A stretch of 64,000 nucleotides of DNA from Saccharopolyspora elongata (GCF_004348985.1 NZ_SMKW01000002.1:124001-188000); one strand, 5' to 3'; numbered from the stretch's first letter, positions 17,173 through 26,585 are shown. Made by a program: numbers and translations. Notes: generated by a model not told the origin, from the letters alone.

Positions 17173-18711
17173 TCAGGCCTTCCTGTGCAGGCCGGGGCTG
17201 CCGGCGGGAGTGCTGAAGCGGGCGACGGTCTCGATCGGGGCGGTCGCGTCCGCCTGCACCCACGGGACGATCTTGAACTCGGACACGAGCTCCTCCGGCG
17301 TCATCCGGCAGTGCACGTACCCGCGGCGGCCGTCGTAGAGCTTCACGTACGGGTGCTGCAACCAGTCCGCGGCGTACTTGTCGGTCGGCGCGCCGTCCCC
17401 GTCGGAGGCGATCGAGGTGCAGATCAGCTCCACGCCGACGGTGCGCGAGGCCGGGTCGGCGAAGTCGGCCTTGAGCTCGGCGGCGACGTGCTTGTGGATG
17501 TCGCCGGTGAGCACCACCGGGTTGCTGGTGCGCTGCATCGCCTCGATCAGCCGGCCCCGCGCGGCGGGGAAGCCGTCCCACTGGTCGGTGCGGTCCTCGG
17601 TGATCGCCGCGACGGTGACGCCGTTGGCGATCACGTTCCACGTCGCGGGCGATCCGACCATGCCGTCGTAGAGCCACCGCTCCTGCTCGCCGCCCAGCAT
17701 CGACCGCTGCTGGGCGGGCAGGTCGAGGGAGTCGCGGAACTGGCGGGTGTCCAGCATGTTGATCCGGGCCAGCGACCCGACGTCGAACCGCCGGTGGACC
17801 CGGCCGTCGGGGCCGTTGGGCAGGGCCGCCAGCGACAGCGGCAGGTTCTCGTAGAACGCCCGGTAGGCCACCGCGCGGCGGTGCTCGAAGTGCTCCGGGG
17901 AGATGCCGTACTTCGATCGGTCGGCGGTGTAGTCGTTCTGCACCTCGTGGTCGTCCCAGGTCACCAGCCACGGGGCGGCGGCGTGCGCGGCCTGCAGGTG
18001 CGGGTCGCTCTTGTGTAGCGCGTAGCGCAGCCGGTACTGCTCCAGCGTCTCGATCTCGACGCGGTGCTCCGGGCCCAGGGCGGGAGCGCCACGCCGCCAC
18101 AGGTTGCTCTCGGTGATTCCGTATTCGTAGATGTAGTCGCCGAGGAAGAACACCGCGTCCAGGTCCTCGTCGGCGAGATGCCGGTGGGCGGCGAAGTGGC
18201 CGTGGTACCAGGCCTGGCAGGAGCCGGTCGCGAAGCTGAACGAGCCGGTGCGCTGGCCGGGCGCCGGCAGCGTCCGGGTTCGGCCCGCCGGGCTGAGCTG
18301 CGCGCCGACCCGGAACCGGTAGAAGTACTCCCGGCCGGGTTGCAGGCCGCGGACCTCGGGATGCACGGAGTGCGCGAGTTCGGGGGAGGCGATGACCGTG
18401 CCGCGGCGGGCGATCCGGCGAAACCGCTCGTCCTCGGCGACCTCGTACTGCACCGGGACCTGGCGCAATGGCATCCCGCCGTGCCCGTCGGCCGCGAGCG
18501 GCTCGGGCGCCAACCGGGTCCACAGCACCACCCCGTCCGGGCGGGGATCGCCGGAGGCGACGCCGAGGGAGAAGGCGCCGTCGCGCAGCGGGCGGCCCGG
18601 GGCGGCCCCGGCGGCGTCGGGCGCCGCGATCCCCAGCGCCACCGTCGCGGAGGTGACGCCGGCGAGTTGCAGGAAGGTGCGCCGGTCGAACCCGGGGCGT
18701 GTCGAGGTCAT
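17173..18711 (-). CDS. phoD: Alkaline phosphatase D, Tat-exported
   Basis: A 512-residue PhoD-family metallophosphoesterase. The N-terminus has a Tat signal (RRTFLQLAG, hydrophobic segment, AGA cleavage region). A PhoD N-terminal beta domain spans about 45-145 (FSLGVASGDP, LQPGREYFYRF). Metal-site motifs follow: GSCQAWYHG, FLGDYIYEYG, WDDHEVQND and LTGDIHKH. The family hydrolyses phosphomonoesters and phosphodiesters, including teichoic acids, with Fe/Ca. ATG 18711 starts right before the Tat motif. The gene leads a two-gene unit with the carbohydrate-binding-like protein. Confidence 0.93.
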   Translation of the reverse strand: MTSTRPGFDRRTFLQLAGVTSATVALGIAAPDAAGAAPGRPLRDGAFSLGVASGDPRPDGVVLWTRLAPEPLAADGHGGMPLRQVPVQYEVAEDERFRRIARRGTVIASPELAHSVHPEVRGLQPGREYFYRFRVGAQLSPAGRTRTLPAPGQRTGSFSFATGSCQAWYHGHFAAHRHLADEDLDAVFFLGDYIYEYGITESNLWRRGAPALGPEHRVEIETLEQYRLRYALHKSDPHLQAAHAAAPWLVTWDDHEVQNDYTADRSKYGISPEHFEHRRAVAYRAFYENLPLSLAALPNGPDGRVHRRFDVGSLARINMLDTRQFRDSLDLPAQQRSMLGGEQERWLYDGMVGSPATWNVIANGVTVAAITEDRTDQWDGFPAARGRLIEAMQRTSNPVVLTGDIHKHVAAELKADFADPASRTVGVELICTSIASDGDGAPTDKYAADWLQHPYVKLYDGRRGYVHCRMTPEELVSEFKIVPWVQADATAPIETVARFSTPAGSPGLHRKA

Positions 18712-19106
18712 CGTGCTCCGATCGGAGGTGCGTGATCGACAGCCTGATCGACGAAAGGGGACGAAAGGTGAAGACCGGATGACGCCTCGGCGGCCGAGAC
18801 CCGTCCGGCGGGAGCGGTCGCGGCCCGGTTCCGTTCGAGGACAGGACATTGTGGACGGTGCAGGCAGGTCGCACGCTAAGGGTTCGTTTCGGAATGCGGC
18901 GTCAGCCGCATTCGGTGTGGGACTCAGCTCGCACCGCCGCGGGTTCTCAGACAGTGCCCACCCCACCGGGGTTCTTGGCGAGGACAGCCCCAGCACCGCG
19001 TATTGGTCATACACAAGTCGGGGATCCCGGAGTGAGAAGGCGTGTGAGGTTCCGCTACCCGCACCGCCACGCAAGCCGATCCTGAAATCGTCTCTAAACT
19101 GCGTCG
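18712..19106. other. Gene-free region upstream of phoD
   Basis: Divergent promoter space between phoD and the YcxB-like gene. It holds a perfect 9-bp hairpin with 4-nt loop at 18892-18913 (GAATGCGGC / GCCGCATTC). No PHO-box-like direct repeats were obvious to me and no gene is supported. Confidence 0.5.
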
Positions 19107-19574
19107 GTGCAGATGTCCCTTGAGATTCCCCACGACGTGCACCGCCTGCGGCGCACGATCCGGTTCCTGTCCCGTCCTTACGTGCTCCTCACCCGCATCC
19201 TGGGCGGGGTGCTCGCCTTCCTCGGTGTGGTTCTGATCGTGCTGGACACCTCCTCGGCGGTCGGGTATGCGGCCGCCGCCGGCGGGCTGGCGGTCGTGTT
19301 CGCGATCGGGCCGATCATGGTCGCGGTGGGGATGCGTACCCAGGCCGCCGCCATCCAGCACGGGTACCGCCTGACGCTGGACGACGAGTGGATGCACGTC
19401 GCCTACCCGCTGGTCGAGTCGCGGTGCCGGTGGGAGGGGCTCGATCGTGCGGTGGAGACCCCCGAGGCCTGGTACGTGATGTTCGGCAAGGCGCAGGCCA
19501 TGGTCGTCCCCAAGGACGTGATGACCCCGCAGCAGCGGGCCGAGTTCGAGGCTTTCGTCGCCAAACGACGCTGA
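19107..19574 (+). CDS. YcxB-like small membrane protein
   Basis: A 155-residue protein with two adjacent membrane helices (RILGGVLAFLGVVLIVL at about 31-47; AAAAGGLAVVFAIGPIMVAVG at about 54-74) and a C-terminal soluble domain of YcxB type: YRLTLDDEWMHVAYPLVES, then WYVMFGKAQAMVVPKDVM. Function unknown. Starts at GTG 19107 or ATG 19113; no strong Shine-Dalgarno distinguishes them. It is followed 102 nt later by the NB-ARC gene, same strand. Confidence 0.6.
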   Translation: MQMSLEIPHDVHRLRRTIRFLSRPYVLLTRILGGVLAFLGVVLIVLDTSSAVGYAAAAGGLAVVFAIGPIMVAVGMRTQAAAIQHGYRLTLDDEWMHVAYPLVESRCRWEGLDRAVETPEAWYVMFGKAQAMVVPKDVMTPQQRAEFEAFVAKRR

Positions 19575-19676
19575 TCCGCCCGCATGGTGCGGGTTTCCAC
19601 TCTCGGGTCGTCGCGGCGGCGCTAAGATCGTCGGCGGAACGTCGCATTGGGCCTGGTGGGATGGGGTGGGTGGCTC

Positions 19677-21392
19677 GTGGGCGATGAGGGCGAGACCAAG
19701 AACGAGCAGAGCGGCACCGTGAACGGGCCGGTCGCTCAGGTCGGCAACGTCTACGGCGGCGTGCACTTCGGTGGGCGGCAACGGGATCCGGTGGTGCCCC
19801 GGCAGCTGCCGCCGGCCGTCGCGTCGTTCTCCGGGCAGGCGGACGAGACTGCAGCGTTGAACGCGGTGCTGGCGGAATCCGCCCGCGTGGTGGTGATCTC
19901 TGCGGTCGAGGCGACGGCGGGCATCGGCAAGACCGCGTTGGCCGTGCACTGGGCGAACCAGGTGGCCGAGCGGTTCCCGGACGGCCAGTTGTACGCGAAC
20001 ATGCGGGGCTCCGACGCTTCCGGCTGGCCGGTGCGGCCGGGTGACGTGTTGCGGAGCTTCCTGGAGGCGCTCGGGGACGACAAGATCCCGTCGGACCCGG
20101 CGGCGCAGGCCGCCCGGTACCGCACGCTGCTGGCGGACCGGCGGGTGCTGGTGGTGCTCGACGACGTCCGCGACGCCGAGCAGGTGCGCCCGCTGCTGCC
20201 CGGCGGTTCCGCCGCGTTCGTCGTGGTGACCAGCCGGAACCAGCTGACCGGCCTGATCGCCGAGGGTGCCCGCTCGATCACCCTGGACCCGCTCGGCGCG
20301 GACGAGGCGCGCGAGCTGCTGGCCCGCCGGCTGGGCGACGACCGGTTGGCGGCCGAGCGGCAGGCTGCCGATGAGCTGATCGAGCTGTGCGGGCGGCTGC
20401 CGCACGCGCTGAGCGTCGTCGCCGCCAGCGCGGCGAGCGCGCCGTTGTCCGCGCTGGCGGCGGAATTGCGGAGTTCGGTCGGCCCGCCGGGTGTCGGCGA
20501 CCTGCCGGCCAGGATGGCGGCGGTGCTCGAATGGTCCCGGGCGCGCAGTGCGCCACCGCCGGTCGAGGGCGACTGGCGGAGCCGGGTCCGGGCTCCCGGC
20601 TGGGTGCGCAGCTCGAAGGTCCTCTTCGCGGCCGCCGCGGCCGTCACGGCGACCACGTTGTTCGTGTCCACCAGCCTGATCGCCGCGTCCAGCTTCCTCG
20701 GGCTCGGGTACTTCCTGATCCGGTTCGCCCTGCTCTTCGCCGGGCTCGTGCTCATGGAGCGTCCCGGCGGGCGGAGCGTGATCGGCGCGGGGCTGGTCGT
20801 CGCGAACGTGGTCTACTGCCTCGTGGACGCGCTCGTCTCGATCCACGACGATGCCGACGTGTGGGTGTGGCTGGAGTTCTTCTCGGTGATCGCCTTCACC
20901 GTCCTGCTGGTCATGCGGTGGGCCCCGTTCGACGCGGTGCCGCGGCGGGCGCGCTTCGTGCCGCCCAGCCGTCGCCCGCTCGCCTACGTCGTGGTCGGGG
21001 CGGTCGCCGCGCAGTTCGTCATGCTCTTCGCTGGGATCCCGTACGAATACGGCAGCACGACTGTGATGGCCGATGTCGGCGCGTTGGCGGCGCTGCTACC
21101 GGTGGTGGCCATCGGAGGGCTGTGCGCGATCACCGCCCTGACGGAGCCCGGGGACGAATCGCAGCGGGCGTTCGTCGCTGCGACGGTCGCCGCGTACCTC
21201 GGCCCGGAACTGCTGCTCCTGCTCGGTTCGCTGCTCCTCGGGCCGCAGTTCACCTACCTCGGCGGCGCTTTCTATTCCGATGGACAGTTCGTCGGTTCCT
21301 GGGGCGTTTTCGCTTTCGCGCAAGCGGTCGTGGCGGCGGCTCTGCTGGCGTCGACGCTGGTACTGCTGCGGCGAACCGCCGCGCGGGACTGA
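19677..21392 (+). CDS. NB-ARC STAND NTPase with amyloid-like N-terminal motif and membrane C-terminus
   Basis: A 571-residue protein. Residues 9-27 read NEQSGTVNGPVAQVGNVYG, a Gly/Val/Gln-rich stretch like the RHIM-related amyloid signalling motifs seen at N-termini of actinobacterial NLR proteins. An NB-ARC module follows: Walker A ATAGIGKTA near 90, Walker B RVLVVLDDV near 165, VVVTSRNQL, and GRLPHALSVVAA near 250. Instead of TPR, WD40 or LRR repeats, residues ~320-571 carry about eight hydrophobic helices. GTG 19677 is preferred over TTG 19647 because related proteins start just before the motif. It could be a defence- or signalling-type NLR anchored in the membrane; this is inference. Confidence 0.72.
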   Translation: MGDEGETKNEQSGTVNGPVAQVGNVYGGVHFGGRQRDPVVPRQLPPAVASFSGQADETAALNAVLAESARVVVISAVEATAGIGKTALAVHWANQVAERFPDGQLYANMRGSDASGWPVRPGDVLRSFLEALGDDKIPSDPAAQAARYRTLLADRRVLVVLDDVRDAEQVRPLLPGGSAAFVVVTSRNQLTGLIAEGARSITLDPLGADEARELLARRLGDDRLAAERQAADELIELCGRLPHALSVVAASAASAPLSALAAELRSSVGPPGVGDLPARMAAVLEWSRARSAPPPVEGDWRSRVRAPGWVRSSKVLFAAAAAVTATTLFVSTSLIAASSFLGLGYFLIRFALLFAGLVLMERPGGRSVIGAGLVVANVVYCLVDALVSIHDDADVWVWLEFFSVIAFTVLLVMRWAPFDAVPRRARFVPPSRRPLAYVVVGAVAAQFVMLFAGIPYEYGSTTVMADVGALAALLPVVAIGGLCAITALTEPGDESQRAFVAATVAAYLGPELLLLLGSLLLGPQFTYLGGAFYSDGQFVGSWGVFAFAQAVVAAALLASTLVLLRRTAARD

Positions 21393-21714
21393 CGTCAGCG
21401 ATCCAGGCGCGGGACGTGTCCTGCTGTCCCGACCGACCGTCGTAGTTCTGCGCGGCTGGTGAGTTCCTCGACCACGTCGCTGGCGACAAGGTGGCCGGCG
21501 TCGGATGCGACCTGGTCGCAGGGGTGAGCTGATTACGGGGCGACGCTTGCCCGGATCGGTTCTCGCTGCTCCCGAGCATGCGGGACAATGATCTCTACGG
21601 TTTGTGCGGCGGCGGGATGTCGGAGACTTGTGGGGCTTTCGTGCGTCAACAGGGACGTGAACTCCGCCCGATTTTTCTTGAGCGCTATCTGCACTCCTGG
21701 AATGCCGCTGTCTG
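21393..21714. other. Gene-free region after the NB-ARC gene
   Basis: A 322 bp stretch with lower coding quality than its neighbours. Short frames in several directions do not resemble anything I recognise, and codon usage looks eroded. It may contain decayed sequence; no feature is supported. Confidence 0.4.
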
Positions 21715-22554
21715 TTAGCCGGTTGCCGGAGCCAGGTGATCAGCGTGCAGGGCTTCGAGGGCCTCGGCGGTTGCCGCGTCGGCTGGGAGGTGGACGACCA
21801 GGCGGTGGTCGTCGGGGCCTGGGACGGCGAGATTTTCGTAGGCCAGGCGAATCTCGCCGGCGATGGGGTGCGTCCACCGCTCGACGCCGGTCGAGGGCGG
21901 GAGGGTCGCCGCGCTCGCGAATCGGCGGCTGAATTCCGCGCCAGCCGTCACCGACAGCTCGTCGGCCAGCGCTGCCGACATCAGATCGCCGAGATCGGTC
22001 GCCGCGCGCAATGTCGCGGCCTGCTCGTCCGCGACACGATCCCACTCCGGGAACGTCGTGCGCGCCCTGGCATCGGTGAACACGAACCGCGCGAGGTTCG
22101 GCGGGTCGGTGTCGAGGACGCCGATCGGCATCGCGAGCAGCCGGAATCCCTCGGTGTGGGCGAGGATGTCGGATTGCGAGTCGATGATGAACGCGGGACC
22201 GGGCTCCAACCGGTCGAGCAGGGCGCGCAGGGTGGGGCGCAACGAGCGCACGGGCGCGGTCGCCTGCGGGCACACCGCTCCGTCGCTGAGCTTGACCAGA
22301 CGGTGCAGGTGCACGCGTTCCTCGGGCGAGAGGTGCAGGGCGTCGGCGAGGGAGCCGAGCACCTGCCCGGATGGCCGGCGGTCGCTGCCGCGTTCCAGGC
22401 GCGTCAGGTACTCGACGCTGATGCCCGCGAGCGCGGCCAGCTCGGACCGGCGCAAGCCCGGGGTGCGGCGCGTTCCGAGCGACGGCCCGGCCTCGGACGG
22501 TGCGGTTGCCTCCCGTCGGGCTCGCAGGAATTTGCCCAGCGCTTTGTCGGTCAC
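21715..22554 (-). CDS. XRE-family regulator with MmyB-like ligand domain
   Basis: A 279-residue protein. An N-terminal helix-turn-helix carries the family's TPGLRRSELAALAGISVEYL and RLERGSDRRPSGQVLGSLAD at about residues 30-70. The MmyB-type PAS-like domain follows (AFIIDSQSDILAHTEGFRLL, DLARFVFTDARAR-like stretch reading NLARFVFTDARARTTFPEW, then HPIAGEIRLAYENL). Such proteins typically repress or activate a divergent oxidoreductase; here an aldo/keto reductase starts 188 bp away in the opposite direction. Start is GTG 22554. Confidence 0.88.
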   Translation of the reverse strand: MTDKALGKFLRARREATAPSEAGPSLGTRRTPGLRRSELAALAGISVEYLTRLERGSDRRPSGQVLGSLADALHLSPEERVHLHRLVKLSDGAVCPQATAPVRSLRPTLRALLDRLEPGPAFIIDSQSDILAHTEGFRLLAMPIGVLDTDPPNLARFVFTDARARTTFPEWDRVADEQAATLRAATDLGDLMSAALADELSVTAGAEFSRRFASAATLPPSTGVERWTHPIAGEIRLAYENLAVPGPDDHRLVVHLPADAATAEALEALHADHLAPATG

Positions 22555-22742
22555 GCGCCAGAGTCTAGGTGGCCGGGCGCCCGGTGGAAGCGGATCGGCC
22601 CGCAGACGGGCCCCGACAGGGCCTCCCTCCGGCAGCCGGCATGTAACAGCCTGGTGGGCATGAGTGCTTCCACCCGCATCGAGTACCTCCGAAGCCGAAC
22701 CCGCGCCCGTCGTGCGGCGGTCGGCACGGAGGTGGTGTGACG

Positions 22743-23717
22743 ATGCGATACCGGCTGTTCGGCCGAACCGGCCTGCGCGTTTCCGAACTCGTCCTCGGCA
22801 CCATGGTCATCGATGATGCACGCGAGTGCCGGCGCATCATCGACGCCTACGCCGATGCGGGCGGCAACGTTCTCGACACCGCCTCGGCTTATGGCGAGAG
22901 CGAGAGCATCCTCGGCACGGTCGTCGACCGGCGCGACCGCTTCGTCATCGGCACGAAGTACACGTTGTCGCGGGATGCCGCCGATCCCAACGCCGCCGGC
23001 AACCACCGCAAGAACCTCGTGCTGTCGCTGGAGCAGAGCCTCCGCCGCCTGCGCACCGACTACATCGACATCTACTGGGTGCACATCTGGGACCGCCACA
23101 CGCCGGTGGAGGAGACCATGCGCGCGCTGGACGACGCCGTGCGAGCGGGGAAGATCCTCCACATCGGGGTGTCCGACGCGCCGGCGTGGGTCGTCAGCCG
23201 CGCGAACACGCTCGCGCAATGGCGGGACTGGACGCCGTTCGCGGGCCTGCAGGTGCCCTACAACCTGCTGAACCGGGACATCGAGCGGGAGCTCCTGCCG
23301 ATGGCGGAGGCGTTCGGGATGAGCGTGACGACGTGGGCGCCGCTCGCGGCCGGCGTCCTCTCCGGCGCGGTGGGCCGGCGAGTCGATCCCGCCGCGCTCA
23401 CCGAACGGGACCGCGCGGCGGCCGACGCCGTCCGCAAGGTCGCCGGCGAACTGGGCGTCCGGCCGGCCCAGGTGGCGATCGCCTGGACCCGCAGCAAATC
23501 CCCGGCGGTGCTGCCGATCGTCGGAGCCAGCAGCGCCGAGCAGATCGTCGAGAACGTCGGCGCGGCCGACGTCGTCCTGCCCACCGAGGCGGTCGAAGAG
23601 CTCGATGCCGCGGTGGAGTTCCGGCTCGGTTTCCCCGGCGACTTCATCGCCGAGTGCGAGCCGAGCCCGTTCGTCTTCGGCGACAACGCGACGAAGGTGG
23701 ACGCCTGGCCGTCCTGA
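22743..23717 (+). CDS. Aldo/keto reductase
   Basis: A 324-residue (alpha/beta)8 NADPH-dependent oxidoreductase. It opens with MRYRLFGRTGLRVSELVLG. The catalytic tetrad is mostly visible: Asp in NVLDTASAYG, Tyr in the same motif, Lys in FVIGTKYT and His in IYWVHIWD. The C-terminal NADP site is PIVGASSAEQIVENVGA. It is divergent from the XRE/MmyB-type regulator, its probable controller. ATG 22743 is chosen because family proteins begin there; GTG 22737 is in frame and closer to the GGAGG site. A 26-codon ORF (22660-22740) ends across this start and could couple translation. Confidence 0.9.
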   Translation: MRYRLFGRTGLRVSELVLGTMVIDDARECRRIIDAYADAGGNVLDTASAYGESESILGTVVDRRDRFVIGTKYTLSRDAADPNAAGNHRKNLVLSLEQSLRRLRTDYIDIYWVHIWDRHTPVEETMRALDDAVRAGKILHIGVSDAPAWVVSRANTLAQWRDWTPFAGLQVPYNLLNRDIERELLPMAEAFGMSVTTWAPLAAGVLSGAVGRRVDPAALTERDRAAADAVRKVAGELGVRPAQVAIAWTRSKSPAVLPIVGASSAEQIVENVGAADVVLPTEAVEELDAAVEFRLGFPGDFIAECEPSPFVFGDNATKVDAWPS

Positions 23718-23818
23718 AGCGTGAGACGCGGTGCGCTGCGGCGTGTTTTCGGGTGCACGGCAAGGGCGTCCGTGCCATCCTCGGCGTCGCGTGATCATCT
23801 CGGCTGAGGAGTGGTTCG

Positions 23819-26479
23819 GTGCCATCGGTTCGTACTGGTTCGGTTGTCGTGCTGGCGGCTGCGCTGGGTGCCGGGGTGCTGGCGTCGCCCGGCTCCGCGC
23901 AGCCGGGCCCCGCCCAGGACCTGGACGTCCTCTTCGTCGGCGCGCACCCGGACGACGAGGCATCGCTGCTGTCGACGTTCGGCCGGTGGCGCCACGACCA
24001 CCAGGTGCGCACCGGCGTCGTGACCATCACCCGAGGTGAAGGCGGCGGCAACGCGGTCGGCCCGGAGGAAGGACCGGCGCTGGGCCTGCTGCGCGAAGGG
24101 GAGGAGCGGCACGCGGTCGGTGGCCTCGGCGTCACGGACGTGTACAACCTCGACGAGCCCGATCTCTACTACACGGTGAGCGCCCCGCTGACCGAACAGG
24201 CCTGGCGCCACGACGACGTGCTCGCGAAGCTCGTCCGCGTCGTGCGCCAGACCAGGCCCGAGGTCGTCGTCACCATGGATCCCGCGCCCACGCCGGGAAA
24301 CCACGGCAACCACCAGTACGCCGCACGGCTCGCGCTCGAGGCGTACCGCCAGGCCGCCGATCCCGCGGCGTTCCCCGAGCAGGTCGACGACGAGGGCTTG
24401 GCGCCCTGGTCGGTGCGCCGGGTGCTGTCGAACGCGGCCGGAGCGGAGGAGGAGGTCCAGGGACCGGACTGCGAGAAGCGCACCACCCCGGCGGATTCGC
24501 CCGGCCCCGAGTACTACGTGCACGGGATAGCCGGCGACATCAACTGGGAGCAGCAGGAACGCGCCGCCGAACGCGAGTACAGGAGCCAGGGTTGGGCCGG
24601 GCGGCCGGACATCCCGGCCGATCCCGCACAGGTCGGCTGCGATCACCTCACCGAGATCGCCAACCGCGCGCCGCACGCGCCGGGTGCGCAAGGCGCGGGC
24701 GCGCCGCTGCTCGGCGCGTTGCTGCCGATTCCCGGCGGCCTCCCGATCGGCACCGGACTGGCCGCGACCGCGGAGCGCCAGCGGATCACTCCGGGCGAGA
24801 GCACTCAGGTCCGCGTCGAGGTGACGGCACCGGCGGAAACGGCGCTGCAAGCGGGCCGGGTCGCGCTGGATCTGCCGCCGGGTTGGGAAGCCCGGGGCGA
24901 CGGCGCGCACGGGACGATCGAACCGGGGGCGACCGCGCGAGTCGATTTCGTCGTGACCGCGCCGCCGCGGCAGGCCGCTGCGCGGGTGCCGGTCCCGGTG
25001 CGGGTCGAAACCCCGCAGGGACGCGCGGAGAGCGAGCTGCGGTTCGACGTCGTGCCACCGGTGGTGGCAGAGCAGGCGCCGCTGCCGGGTGTCGCGGAGT
25101 TCCAGCGGTGGACGGCGGAAGCGCGATTCCCCCTGCTGGAGAACAAGGTCCCGCCGGTCCAGACCGTTCCGGCGCTCGGCGAGCGCGACGTTCAGGTGAT
25201 CGTCCGCAACTACAGCGCGCAGCCCCGCTCGGGTGCGGTTCGGTTCGCGGCGCCGCGGGGATTCGACGTGCCGAACGCGCAGCAGCGGTTCGAGGAAGTC
25301 GGTCCCGGTGAAACCGCGTCGCTCACGTACGAGGTGCGCAGCACCGACTCCGGAATCCCCACCGGAATGCAGGGCGGCGACCACGCCTACACCTTGACCG
25401 CCCGCACCGACGACGCGACGACGAGCGAGACCACCGCGGCCCTCGAACTGGTGCCTGCCGCGACGATCCCGCAGGCGGGCTCGGATCCGGTGGTGGACGG
25501 CGAAGCCGGACCGCAGGAGTACCCGGGCGCCCCGCTCGACGTGTCCGCGTTGTGGGAGGGCGAGCAGTGCTCGGCTCCGGATTGCGCCGCCACGGCAAGG
25601 CTGTCCTGGCGCGGCGACAAGCTGTATGCACTGGTCGACGTCGTGGACGACGAGCAGGGTGCGATGCTGGCTCCGGAGGACTGCAAGCGGCACTGGCGCA
25701 CCGACGCGGTCGAGATCACCATCGACCCGAAGGCGGATTCGGAGAACACGTCGAGCACCTTCAAGGTGGCGGTCCTGCCGTCTACCAGCGGGGCCGGAAA
25801 TCCTTGCTACGCAAGGGATGCGGACAACCACCAGGGCCCGGGCGAGGAGACCGCGCCGGGCGTGGAGCTCGCGTCGAAGCCCCGCGAGGGCGGTTACGCG
25901 GTCGAGGTTGCGATTCCGCTGCAGGACCTGCCGGGATCGGTCGATCCCCGGCGCCTGGGCCTGAACGTCCTGGTGTACGACTCGGACACCCAGGACCTCA
26001 CCGGCCAGTCCCGGATCGGCTGGTCCACCTGGGGCGGCGTGCAGGGCGACCCGTACCGCTGGGGCCACGCGCTCCTCCAAGACCGGCCCGCGGGAGACCC
26101 GGCCCCGCCACCGGCCCCGGTGCTCCCGTTGGACGCGCTGTCCTCAGTGGACTCACCGGGGTCCGTCGAGCAAGCCCTCCGCCTGAGCACCTCGCTGGGC
26201 GGTGCCCCGCCGGCGGGTGATTCGGCCACCCGGCTCACGAGCGCACGAGCCGACGGAGGCGAGGTCCACGCGAGCCTGGAGGCGAACGGCCCGGGAAGGA
26301 TCCACCTGTTCGCGGTGGACGCCGACGGAGCGGTCCTTGCGGACCAGGAGATCGAAGTGGACGGCCAAGGCGAGCGAACCACGACGATCGCGGTCCCCAA
26401 CGGCAAGCCGACACGACTGCTAGCGGGATTCACCACCCCGACCGGAGCCACGGCGGCATCAGCCGCTGAGATCCGGTAG
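23819..26479 (+). CDS. Secreted PIG-L family deacetylase with NEW3-like and CBM9/DOMON-like domains
   Basis: An 886-residue exported protein. A signal peptide (VVVLAAALGAGVLASPGSAQ) spans residues 8-28. The PIG-L/LmbE N-deacetylase domain (about 34-290) has the zinc motif GAHPDDEASLL, TRGEGGGN, and PTPGNHGNHQYA. One or two Ig-like segments follow at ~320-560 (an alpha-galactosidase NEW3-like region, PPGWEARGDG, then VIVRNYSAQPRSG). A CBM9/DOMON-like sugar-binding domain lies at about 565-760 (ARLSWRGDKLYALVDVVDDE, RTDAVEITIDPK, GYAVEVAIPLQDL). The last 100 residues are less clear. It probably de-N-acetylates an extracellular glycan. GTG 23819 follows GAGGAG. Confidence 0.85.
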   Translation: MPSVRTGSVVVLAAALGAGVLASPGSAQPGPAQDLDVLFVGAHPDDEASLLSTFGRWRHDHQVRTGVVTITRGEGGGNAVGPEEGPALGLLREGEERHAVGGLGVTDVYNLDEPDLYYTVSAPLTEQAWRHDDVLAKLVRVVRQTRPEVVVTMDPAPTPGNHGNHQYAARLALEAYRQAADPAAFPEQVDDEGLAPWSVRRVLSNAAGAEEEVQGPDCEKRTTPADSPGPEYYVHGIAGDINWEQQERAAEREYRSQGWAGRPDIPADPAQVGCDHLTEIANRAPHAPGAQGAGAPLLGALLPIPGGLPIGTGLAATAERQRITPGESTQVRVEVTAPAETALQAGRVALDLPPGWEARGDGAHGTIEPGATARVDFVVTAPPRQAAARVPVPVRVETPQGRAESELRFDVVPPVVAEQAPLPGVAEFQRWTAEARFPLLENKVPPVQTVPALGERDVQVIVRNYSAQPRSGAVRFAAPRGFDVPNAQQRFEEVGPGETASLTYEVRSTDSGIPTGMQGGDHAYTLTARTDDATTSETTAALELVPAATIPQAGSDPVVDGEAGPQEYPGAPLDVSALWEGEQCSAPDCAATARLSWRGDKLYALVDVVDDEQGAMLAPEDCKRHWRTDAVEITIDPKADSENTSSTFKVAVLPSTSGAGNPCYARDADNHQGPGEETAPGVELASKPREGGYAVEVAIPLQDLPGSVDPRRLGLNVLVYDSDTQDLTGQSRIGWSTWGGVQGDPYRWGHALLQDRPAGDPAPPPAPVLPLDALSSVDSPGSVEQALRLSTSLGGAPPAGDSATRLTSARADGGEVHASLEANGPGRIHLFAVDADGAVLADQEIEVDGQGERTTTIAVPNGKPTRLLAGFTTPTGATAASAAEIR

Positions 26480-26534
26480 GCAGCACGCGGAATCGCCAGC
26501 ACGGCCGTCTACCGCGCCCAGAGCGCCGATGTGT

Positions 26535-26582
26535 CCGCAATTTCAATGGAAATCGAAGGTCCGATTTCCATTGAAATTGCGG
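26535..26582. repeat. Perfect 21-bp inverted repeat, AT-rich
   Basis: Arms at 26535-26555 and 26562-26582 are perfect complements with a 6-nt spacer; the core TTTCAATGGAAA is unusually AT-rich for this genome. It could form a cruciform or hairpin, act as terminator of the PIG-L gene 56 nt upstream, or be a protein-binding site. No U-tract follows. Confidence 0.7.
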
Positions 26583-26585
26583 GAG

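Noticed and set aside
22660-22740. A 26-codon ORF ending across the aldo/keto reductase start
   Set aside because: Could be a coupling leader, but it has no recognisable content and weak initiation signals, so it is mentioned only in the reductase entry.
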